From the NCBI GenBank assembly GCA_965268675.1, contig OZ254179.1:682001-746000 (forward strand): DNA of 64,000 nt. Reading direction: 5' to 3'. The position numbers were made by a program, and so were the translations under genes. The notes below the pieces were generated by a model. That model did no database searches. It was not told the origin of the DNA and saw only the letters and a program-made list of their open reading frames with translations. Within the stretch, counting starts at the first letter, position 1. Every line of letters starts with the position of its first letter. Positions 29,653-36,253 of the stretch are shown here, piece after piece. This DNA is from AAA044-D11 sp009705075. Its GTDB lineage: Bacteria > Actinomycetota > Actinomycetes > Nanopelagicales > Nanopelagicaceae.

Positions 29653-30719
29653 AAGTCGAAGGCCCAATAAAAATTATTGGCTGCGGCTTGATCGGCACAT
29701 CTCTGGCCCTTCGGCTCAAAGAGATGAAAGTTGATCTAATTCTCGTTGACACGAATGGCGCTAATCAGAAGTTGGCACAGGATTTAATTGGCAATGGATC
29801 GCTGGATGTACAAGCCAGAATTGTTTTGATTTCAACACCACCAGAAGTAGTTTTTTCGGTCGCTAAGGAGGAATTTGAACTCAATCCAAGAGCTGCATTT
29901 ATAGATGTAAGTGGTATTAAGTCTAATCTTTTACATCAAGTAGAAGGTTTTTCGGAGTTGGCTAAGCGATTTGTGTCGGTTCATCCGATGGCGGGGCGGG
30001 AAGTCTCGGGACCGGAGAGCGCGCGGGCCGACCTGTTTGAATCCAGGGCCTGGATCATTTCAGAGACCAATCAAAGTTCACTAGAAGTTGTCGAGACTGC
30101 CAAAAGAATCGGCGAAATAATGGGTGCATCTATATATGAATTAAGTGGCGATAAACATGATTCAGTCATCGCCACTATTTCCCATCTCCCACAGATTCTG
30201 AGCTCGGTCTTAGGGGCATCTTTGGGGAGCGAGGATCCCGCAGATCTAAATCTTGCAGGGCAGGGGTTGCGAGATGTCTCAAGGTTGGCTGAATCTGACC
30301 CTGAACTTTGGGAAAGTTTACTGGCAGGCAATTCGAAGGAAATTCTTCCAAAACTCACTGAAGTTATAAATCGACTTTCGGTATTGAGCGAGGGTTTAGA
30401 GAAGAACGACCGTGGAGTTGTTAAGGAATTTCTGAAAAGTGGAAGAGAAGGCCGCAACCGGTTGCCTGGAAAGCACGGTTCAAAGAAACGCGATTACACA
30501 TATGTCCCAATTGTGATTGACGATAAGCCTGGCGGGTTGGCACGGATTTTCAACGAATGTGCGGCCATAAATGTAAACGTTGAAGACTTGTCAATGGAGC
30601 ATAGCCCTGGTCAATCAGTAGGGCTCATTACGCTCGCTCTTTCTGAAAATGATGCAGTTAAGTTGCAGAAACATTTAGTGTCAAAGGGTTGGTTAGCACA
30701 CGAACCTCGCAAGCATTAA
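29649..30719 (+). CDS. tyrA: Prephenate dehydrogenase
   Basis: Oxidative decarboxylation of prephenate to 4-hydroxyphenylpyruvate. The 356-residue protein has an N-terminal Rossmann domain (IIGCGLIGTSLALRL), the HPMAGREVSGPESAR active-site loop, SHLPQI, and a C-terminal ACT domain (about 285-356, VPIVIDDKPGGLARIFN) expected to sense an aromatic amino acid. It starts GTG in an overlap with the aroH stop. Confidence 0.94.
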   Translation: MKVEGPIKIIGCGLIGTSLALRLKEMKVDLILVDTNGANQKLAQDLIGNGSLDVQARIVLISTPPEVVFSVAKEEFELNPRAAFIDVSGIKSNLLHQVEGFSELAKRFVSVHPMAGREVSGPESARADLFESRAWIISETNQSSLEVVETAKRIGEIMGASIYELSGDKHDSVIATISHLPQILSSVLGASLGSEDPADLNLAGQGLRDVSRLAESDPELWESLLAGNSKEILPKLTEVINRLSVLSEGLEKNDRGVVKEFLKSGREGRNRLPGKHGSKKRDYTYVPIVIDDKPGGLARIFNECAAINVNVEDLSMEHSPGQSVGLITLALSENDAVKLQKHLVSKGWLAHEPRKH

Positions 30720-30762
30720 ATATATATTTGAAATTTAGCGTTAATAGCTAAGCGCGAGAGAT

Positions 30763-30791
30763 TTAAACTATAGGAAGTAAGGCAGTAAGGT
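30763..30791 (+). promoter_or_regulatory. cmk-der promoter, predicted leaderless
   Basis: TTAAAC (30763-30768), 17-base spacer, TAAGGT (30786-30791), six bases, then ATG 30798. Confidence 0.55.
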
Positions 30792-30797
30792 TCGACC

Positions 30798-32762
30798 ATG
30801 GCCGGAATAGTAATTGCGATTGACGGTCCAAGTGGATCAGGCAAATCGAGTACGGCAAAATTGATTGCAACTCGTGCTAATTGGAGTTATCTCGACACTG
30901 GTGCGCTCTATCGCGCAGCAACTTGGGTTGCGTTGCACGAAGGAGTTTCTGAAGGCTGGGAGATAATTGCGGCCATAAAGAGCCACCCAATTACTATTTC
31001 TTCAGATCCAAAAAATCCTAAAGTTGCATGCGGTGAAGTAGATGTCACAGATGAGATTCGTGGAGCTCGCGTAACAGATAATGTGAGTCGCATTAGTCAA
31101 ATTCCTGAATTACGTGCGTATCTCGTAGATATGCAGAGAACAATTATTGCTAATAGCGAGAGTGGGATTGTTGTAGAGGGCAGAGATATTGGAACGGTAG
31201 TTGCGCCAGATGCACAATTAAAGGTTTTTCTCTATGCAGATCTTCAAGCGCGGGCGTTACGCAGAGAGGCGGAACAGTTAGAAACACAGAAGCTCTCTAA
31301 CGTTGCGCAATCACTAGAAAACCGTGATTTACTCGATACAACCAGAAAAGCTTCACCACTCCGACCAGCTGAAGATGCCTTGGAATTGGATTCCACAGAG
31401 CTTGATTTGAAAGAAGTAGTTGATGTTATTTGGGAGTGGCTCACTCGCAAGAATCTTTTAGGCCTGCCAAAGGTTGCAGTTATCGGTAGACCCAATGTTG
31501 GTAAATCAACCTTGGTCAATCGAATCATTGGACGACGTGAAGCAATCGTCGAAGATACGCCCGGTGTAACACGCGATCGCGTCAAATACGAGGCAGAGTG
31601 GAATGGTCGCACATTTATTTTGATTGACACTGGTGGCTGGGAAGTAGCGCCGGAAGGAATTTCAGAGAAGATTACTGCAGGTTCTGAAGCTGCAATAGCT
31701 GAAGCAGATATCGTTCTTTTTGTAATTGATGCGCAAGTTGGAGCGCTAGATGAGGATGAATCGCTGGTTAATTTATTGCGCAAATCAAAGAAGAAGGTAA
31801 TAGTTGCAGCAAATAAGGTAGATGGTCCAACGGAAGAAGCAGATGCTCATGCGCTTTGGAATTTAGGTTTCGGAGAGCCAAGATTTGTTTCTGCACTTCA
31901 TGGTCGTGGCAGTGGGGATTTGTTGGATTATCTTGTTAAGGAACTTCCAGAAATTGGTTCAGAGCAGAGCGATGATGGCTTTCGCAGGATTGCTTTAGTT
32001 GGCAGGCCAAATGTTGGAAAGTCGAGCCTCTTAAATATTCTCGCCGGCGAATCAAGAGTTATTGTCGATGACGCGGCAGGCACCACCCGCGATCCAGTTG
32101 ATGAATTGATTGAGATTGGCGGATCTACTTGGCGTTTTATCGACACTGCTGGAATCCGCAAGCGCGCACGACAAGATAGTGGAACTGATTATTATGCTTC
32201 ACTGCGAACTGCTACAGCACTGGAACGCGCAGAAGTAGCAGTGGTAGTCCTCGACGCTTCAGTGCCTCTTACCGAACAGGATCTCCGAATTGTAAGCATG
32301 GTCGAAGAGGCGGGCCGAGGTTTAGTTATCGTAATGAATAAGTGGGATTTGGTTGATGAAGAGCGCCAAATTCAATTGGACAAGGAACTTGAAAGAAATC
32401 TTGAACGCTTTCCTTGGGCACAACGGGTCAACGTGTCGGCGAAAACTGGTTGGCATCGAGACCGATTAGCACCTGCACTTCGAACCGCTATCTCGAGTTG
32501 GGAGAAGCGCGTACCAACTAGCAAGCTCAATTCCTTCCTTGGTGCTTTGATTGCTGCGACACCACCTCCGGTCCGAAGTGGAAAACAACCAAAGATTCGT
32601 TTTGCTACTCAAGCAGCAATATGCCCACCCAAATTCGTGGTCTTTGCAAGCGAGTTTGTTGAAACTGCTTATCGTCGTTTCATAGAACGAAGATTGCGTG
32701 AAGAATTTGGATTCCCTGGAACGCCAGTAGAAGTAGTCGTCAAGGTCAAAGAACGAGATTAG
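30798..32762 (+). CDS. cmk-der: Fused CMP kinase and GTPase Der (EngA)
   Basis: One open frame of 654 codons carries two enzymes that are separate genes in most bacteria. Residues 1-220 are cytidylate kinase (P-loop GPSGSGKS, then YLDTGALYRAATWVALHEG and VVEGRDIGTVV). Residues 224-654 are Der, the ribosome-assembly GTPase, with two G domains each starting GRPNVGKS (from 230 and 402), NKVD and NKWD base-recognition motifs, and a C-terminal KH-like domain (about 550-654). There is no frameshift or spacer at the junction (NLLGLPKVAVIGRP). cmk and der are adjacent in most actinobacteria; fused forms are known, for example in bifidobacteria. Confidence 0.95.
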   Translation: MAGIVIAIDGPSGSGKSSTAKLIATRANWSYLDTGALYRAATWVALHEGVSEGWEIIAAIKSHPITISSDPKNPKVACGEVDVTDEIRGARVTDNVSRISQIPELRAYLVDMQRTIIANSESGIVVEGRDIGTVVAPDAQLKVFLYADLQARALRREAEQLETQKLSNVAQSLENRDLLDTTRKASPLRPAEDALELDSTELDLKEVVDVIWEWLTRKNLLGLPKVAVIGRPNVGKSTLVNRIIGRREAIVEDTPGVTRDRVKYEAEWNGRTFILIDTGGWEVAPEGISEKITAGSEAAIAEADIVLFVIDAQVGALDEDESLVNLLRKSKKKVIVAANKVDGPTEEADAHALWNLGFGEPRFVSALHGRGSGDLLDYLVKELPEIGSEQSDDGFRRIALVGRPNVGKSSLLNILAGESRVIVDDAAGTTRDPVDELIEIGGSTWRFIDTAGIRKRARQDSGTDYYASLRTATALERAEVAVVVLDASVPLTEQDLRIVSMVEEAGRGLVIVMNKWDLVDEERQIQLDKELERNLERFPWAQRVNVSAKTGWHRDRLAPALRTAISSWEKRVPTSKLNSFLGALIAATPPPVRSGKQPKIRFATQAAICPPKFVVFASEFVETAYRRFIERRLREEFGFPGTPVEVVVKVKERD

Positions 32763-32764
32763 AA

Positions 32765-33319
32765 GTGTTTTCGCGTAACGAGATTCTTACTATTCCAAAT
32801 GCCATTACGGGAGTTCGAGCTTTAGGTATCCCACTCTTCCTCTGGGCTTACTTAAGTCTTGGAAATCTTCCACTAGCTTTCACAATCCTGCTTATTGGTG
32901 CGCTTTCAGATTATTTTGATGGAAAAGTAGCTAGAGCTATGAATCAGGAATCAAAGCTTGGAGCTGCTCTAGATCCGGCAATTGATCGTGCATACATTGC
33001 GGCAACTGTAGTTGCGCTGGTAGTAAAAGAGATTGTTCCAGTATGGATCTTAATTGTTCTAGTTGGAAGGGACGTCTGGTTAGCTCTTGCTCTTTTACTG
33101 AAACGGAGCCGGGGCACAGGGGTTTTCGAAGTAACTTTTCTTGGGAAGGCCGCCACTTTCAACCTGCTTTACGCCTTTCCTTTTCTTTTACTGAGCGGGG
33201 AATCACAATTCGGGCGCGCTTGCGCAGTTATCGGTTGGGCTTTTGCTATCTGGGGCATCGGACTATATTTGGTGACTGCTCTTCAGTACACGTATATCGC
33301 TGTTACGCAGAAGCGCTAA
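32765..33319 (+). CDS. CDP-alcohol phosphatidyltransferase (PgsA-like)
   Basis: A 184-residue membrane enzyme of phospholipid synthesis. The family motif DG(x)2AR(x)8G(x)3D(x)3D is complete in DYFDGKVARAMNQESKLGAALDPAID (written in part: DGKVAR, then GAALDPAID). About five hydrophobic segments follow. It starts GTG two bases after cmk-der. Position before gcvH-garA equals M. tuberculosis pgsA2 (Rv1822). Substrate (glycerol phosphate, inositol phosphate or cardiolipin type) cannot be told. Confidence 0.88.
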   Translation: MFSRNEILTIPNAITGVRALGIPLFLWAYLSLGNLPLAFTILLIGALSDYFDGKVARAMNQESKLGAALDPAIDRAYIAATVVALVVKEIVPVWILIVLVGRDVWLALALLLKRSRGTGVFEVTFLGKAATFNLLYAFPFLLLSGESQFGRACAVIGWAFAIWGIGLYLVTALQYTYIAVTQKR

Positions 33320-33334
33320 GAAAAAGGGGAGACG

Positions 33335-33715
33335 ATGTCATTAATTCCAGATGATCTGCAATTTACAAAAGAACACGAATGGGTTGCGACAACTTCTGAT
33401 CCTAAAACCTTTCGGATAGGGATTACAGATTTTGCACAAGGCGCACTCGGTGACATTGTGTACATACAACTTCCCAAAGTTGGGGATAGCGTTGTTGCTG
33501 GATCGATTTGTGGCGAAATTGAATCAACGAAGAGTGTGTCGGAAATCTATTCACCGCTAACTGGCACAATTGTTGCTGTTAACGGTAACTTGGATTCAGC
33601 GCCGGAAGCCGTAAATGCCGCTCCATATGGTGAAGGGTGGATTGCGGAAATAGCTATAACTGGGACCTTACCTAACCTCCTTAGTCCGCAGGATTACGCA
33701 GCAATTACGGCTTGA
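33335..33715 (+). CDS. gcvH: Glycine cleavage system H protein
   Basis: Carries the lipoyl arm that shuttles the aminomethyl group from P to T and L proteins. The 126-residue protein has the lipoylation site Lys66 in GEIESTKSVSEIYSP. A good Shine-Dalgarno (AAGGGGAG) precedes the ATG. gcvP lies five genes downstream on the same strand; gcvT and a dedicated lpd are not in the window. Confidence 0.96.
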   Translation: MSLIPDDLQFTKEHEWVATTSDPKTFRIGITDFAQGALGDIVYIQLPKVGDSVVAGSICGEIESTKSVSEIYSPLTGTIVAVNGNLDSAPEAVNAAPYGEGWIAEIAITGTLPNLLSPQDYAAITA

Positions 33716-33800
33716 CCCGCCTGAATTCATTGAATAGTGTCAGCCTTTAGTTGAACCTCAAGGTTCAATTTCGAAAATATAGGAATTTGGGGGTCTCAAA
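33716..33800 (+). promoter_or_regulatory. Dyad upstream of the garA-ftsR pair
   Basis: TTGAACC-TCAA-GGTTCAA (33751-33768) is a perfect 7-bp stem or 18-bp dyad, 32 bases before the garA start. It could be an operator for the MerR-type protein encoded next but one, or an RNA hairpin. GGGGG (33789-33793) is a weak Shine-Dalgarno. Confidence 0.45.
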
Positions 33801-34307
33801 ATGGTCACACCTCCAACAGACATCCCGCAGAACCCAGGTGGCGGAAAAGAATTCGATCTCACAAGCACTCTCAATATTTCATCACTACGTTCTGTTCCGA
33901 GCCTTATAAATGAAAATTCACTTCTCGACGCTCTTAGCGCAGAAGAATTCAATATTTTGAAGGATCTTTCGAGCGATAGCGCAATGTTCATTTCTATGGC
34001 GGGACCTGGCAAAGGCTCTCGATTCTTGCTTAACAGTGACTGTGTGACTATAGGACGAGACGTTACAAGTGAAATATTCCTAGATGATGTAACAGTTTCA
34101 AGAAAACATTGTCAGGTAATTCGTAATCGGGTTGGTTCGACTACATCTTTTGAAATTGAAGATTTGAAAAGCTTGAATGGAACTTATGTAAATGCAATCT
34201 CCAAGGTGCGAACTTCCCTAAATCATGGAGATGAAGTACAAGTTGGCAAGTATCGATTAACTTTCTTTAGCCCGGTTTCGGGCAAGAGAACTAACGAAAT
34301 TCAATAA
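33801..34307 (+). CDS. garA: FHA-domain regulator of 2-oxoglutarate metabolism (GarA/OdhI-like)
   Basis: GarA and OdhI bind and inhibit 2-oxoglutarate dehydrogenase (and regulate glutamate enzymes) until phosphorylated by Ser/Thr kinases. This 168-residue homologue has an FHA domain (about 72-160) with the phosphothreonine-binding residues in IGRD, VSRKHC and LNGTYVN. The N-terminal phosphosite ETTSVF of the family reads DLTSTL here: the second Thr (Thr21) is kept, the first is Leu. Synteny gcvH-garA-merR-DUF151-merR-gcvP matches M. tuberculosis Rv1826-Rv1832. Confidence 0.88.
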   Translation: MVTPPTDIPQNPGGGKEFDLTSTLNISSLRSVPSLINENSLLDALSAEEFNILKDLSSDSAMFISMAGPGKGSRFLLNSDCVTIGRDVTSEIFLDDVTVSRKHCQVIRNRVGSTTSFEIEDLKSLNGTYVNAISKVRTSLNHGDEVQVGKYRLTFFSPVSGKRTNEIQ

Positions 34308-34316
34308 GGGGAGTAG

Positions 34317-35030
34317 ATGAGCGTTCCTGCACGTGCTTATTTAAGCATCGGAGAAGTTTTAAGCAAGCTTCGTGGCGAGTTTTCAGATATCACGATTTCG
34401 AAAATTCGTTTCCTAGAGTCCGAGGGTTTAATTGAGCCGCAACGAACACCATCTGGGTATCGCAAATTCACAAATATAGATCTCGAAAGATTGCGTTATG
34501 TACTGGCCGCGCAACGAGATCAGTACCTGCCACTCCGCGTCATCAAAGAAAACTTGGACGCGCTAGACCGCGGATTGACTCCTTCGGCTACTCCTGGTTC
34601 GCCAGCTGCACCACGACTAGCAACAATTGATGGCGAATTTGCTCCTTCCAATTTTATTCATGACAGCCAATTGCGGCTGTCTAGAGAGGAACTTTTACAA
34701 TCCTCTGGACTATTGGAAGCCCAATTAGTACAAATCGAATCCTTTGGACTTATAGAGATGAAAGGGAGATATTTTGATGCCGATGCACTGGCTGTTGCCA
34801 GGGCAGTAGCGGAGATGTCCTCTTTCGGAATCGAAGCCCGCCATCTGAGAAGTTTCAAGACAGCAGCAGATCGGGAAGTAGGTTTAGTCGAGCAAGTTAT
34901 AACACCTTTGCTAAGACAGAAAGGTTCTGATGCTCAGGCAAGAGCTGAAGAAGTACAACGAGAATTGGCATCACTCTCTATTCGCCTACATGCAGCCCTT
35001 GTCGCATCCGGATTACATCGTTCTAAATAA
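34317..35030 (+). CDS. ftsR: MerR-family regulator, FtsR-like
   Basis: A 237-residue protein with an N-terminal MerR winged-helix (about 7-75: YLSIGEVLSKLRGEF, then RFLESEGLIEPQRTPSGYRKF) and a longer C-terminal effector or dimerisation region. It corresponds by order to Rv1828 and to Cg1631 (FtsR) of Corynebacterium glutamicum, a regulator of ftsZ. It starts after AAGGGGAG, 9 bases beyond garA, so both are one unit. The link to cell division here is from homology only. Confidence 0.8.
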   Translation: MSVPARAYLSIGEVLSKLRGEFSDITISKIRFLESEGLIEPQRTPSGYRKFTNIDLERLRYVLAAQRDQYLPLRVIKENLDALDRGLTPSATPGSPAAPRLATIDGEFAPSNFIHDSQLRLSREELLQSSGLLEAQLVQIESFGLIEMKGRYFDADALAVARAVAEMSSFGIEARHLRSFKTAADREVGLVEQVITPLLRQKGSDAQARAEEVQRELASLSIRLHAALVASGLHRSK

Positions 35031-35042
35031 ATCCACCAAATT

Positions 35043-35513
35043 ATGAATTATCAATTGGTGGAAGTTGTTGGGGTGCGAGTTGAAATGCCCTCGAACCAAC
35101 CGATAGTTCTCCTTAAAGAAGTTGGTGGAATTCGATATCTGCCAATCTGGGTTGGCGCAACAGAGGCAACTGCTATCGCTTTTGCTCAACAGGGATTAGT
35201 CCCACCGAGACCTCTGACACATGACTTGATGAAAAATATTGTCAGTGACTTGGGTTCAAAGGTGAAAGGTGTGCAGCTAACCGAACTCCTCGACGGAGTT
35301 TTCTATTCGAATATTCTCTTTGAGAGTGGGATCGAAGTTTCCGCCCGCCCGAGTGATTCCATCGCCCTGGCTATTCGCTGCGGAGCCCCCATTGAAGCAT
35401 CGGAGAAACTCTTCGAAGCGGCTGGAATCGAGATACCAGATCAGGCAGATGACGAAGTTGAGGCCTTTCGAGAGTTTCTGGACCAGATCAACCCCGAAGA
35501 TTTCTTAGGCTAG
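35043..35513 (+). CDS. Bifunctional nuclease family protein (DUF151)
   Basis: A 156-residue protein of the BFN/DUF151 family: YLPIWVGATEATAIA, TRPLTHDLM-like PRPLTHDLMKNIV, and SARPSDSIALAIRCGAPI are the family hallmarks. Plant and archaeal members have DNase/RNase activity; the bacterial role is unsettled. The conserved place between two MerR genes (as in Rv1829) suggests a shared pathway. It begins 12 bases after the ftsR-like gene. Confidence 0.88.
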   Translation: MNYQLVEVVGVRVEMPSNQPIVLLKEVGGIRYLPIWVGATEATAIAFAQQGLVPPRPLTHDLMKNIVSDLGSKVKGVQLTELLDGVFYSNILFESGIEVSARPSDSIALAIRCGAPIEASEKLFEAAGIEIPDQADDEVEAFREFLDQINPEDFLG

Positions 35514-35656
35514 AAAATAGCCTCCTGAGACAGTGAAATCTAACCCTCTAGCAAAAGTTGAGAGTTCTGCGTGTCGGTCATTGCCCTCAAAGGCGGCCGG
35601 AACTAGCCTTCTCCTAAATCCGATAAGGATCTTCCCCGATAGAAGTGAGTTTCGAA
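35514..35656 (+). other. Spacer before the second MerR gene
   Basis: No gene and no strong promoter pair is seen. A GTG at 35645 is an alternative in-frame start for the next gene. Confidence 0.3.
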
Positions 35657-36181
35657 ATGTCTGAAGTGACTGAGTCATCGGCACCCGAAATTGGTTACCG
35701 AGGAGCAACCGCATGTGTTGCTGCTGGTATTACATATCGACAATTAGATTATTGGGCACGTACTGGTCTAGTTGAACCAAGCGTGCAAGGTGCAAGCGGT
35801 TCTGGTTCTCAGCGACTATACGGATTTCGTGACATATTAGTTTTGAAGATAGTTAAGCGCCTACTTGATACTGGGGTATCTCTGCAAAATATTCGTTCCG
35901 CCGTGGATCATTTGAGATCTCGTGGTGTTAGCGATTTAGAGCGAATGACTTTAATGAGTGACGGCGCGACTATCTACGAATGTGCAAGCGCAGATGAAAT
36001 TGTTGACTTGTTGCAAGGTGGTCAAGGAGTCTTCGGAATAGCTATTGGTAAGGTTTGGAGTGAAGTAGAAGGTTCGCTAGCGTTGTTACAAGGCGAAAGT
36101 ACGGTTACAGGAGAAAGTGTTGTAGTAAGTAGTGCTGTCAGTGATGAACTTTCAGATCGCAGAAAACGTAAATTAGCTTAA
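35657..36181 (+). CDS. MerR-family regulator (Rv1830-like)
   Basis: A 174-residue protein with the MerR DNA-binding domain at residues ~10-80 (YRGATACVAAGITYRQLDYW, then GLVEPSV and LYGFRDILVLKIVKRLLDTG). It corresponds in order to M. tuberculosis Rv1830, a MerR-like regulator. The glycine- and serine-rich wing (GASGSGSQRLY) is conserved in this group. Start is ATG 35657 or GTG 35645; neither has a good Shine-Dalgarno. It is followed by gcvP after 72 bases. Confidence 0.82.
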   Translation: MSEVTESSAPEIGYRGATACVAAGITYRQLDYWARTGLVEPSVQGASGSGSQRLYGFRDILVLKIVKRLLDTGVSLQNIRSAVDHLRSRGVSDLERMTLMSDGATIYECASADEIVDLLQGGQGVFGIAIGKVWSEVEGSLALLQGESTVTGESVVVSSAVSDELSDRRKRKLA

Positions 36182-36253
36182 GATTCTATCCTTCCCCAAG
36201 GAAAAGGAGTTAGCGCTCCACTTTTGTTATTTTAGATATAGGGGAGCGGTGGA

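Noticed and set aside
36182..36253. Glycine riboswitch before gcvP
   Set aside because: Only 72 bases are available and the conserved aptamer cores are not present.
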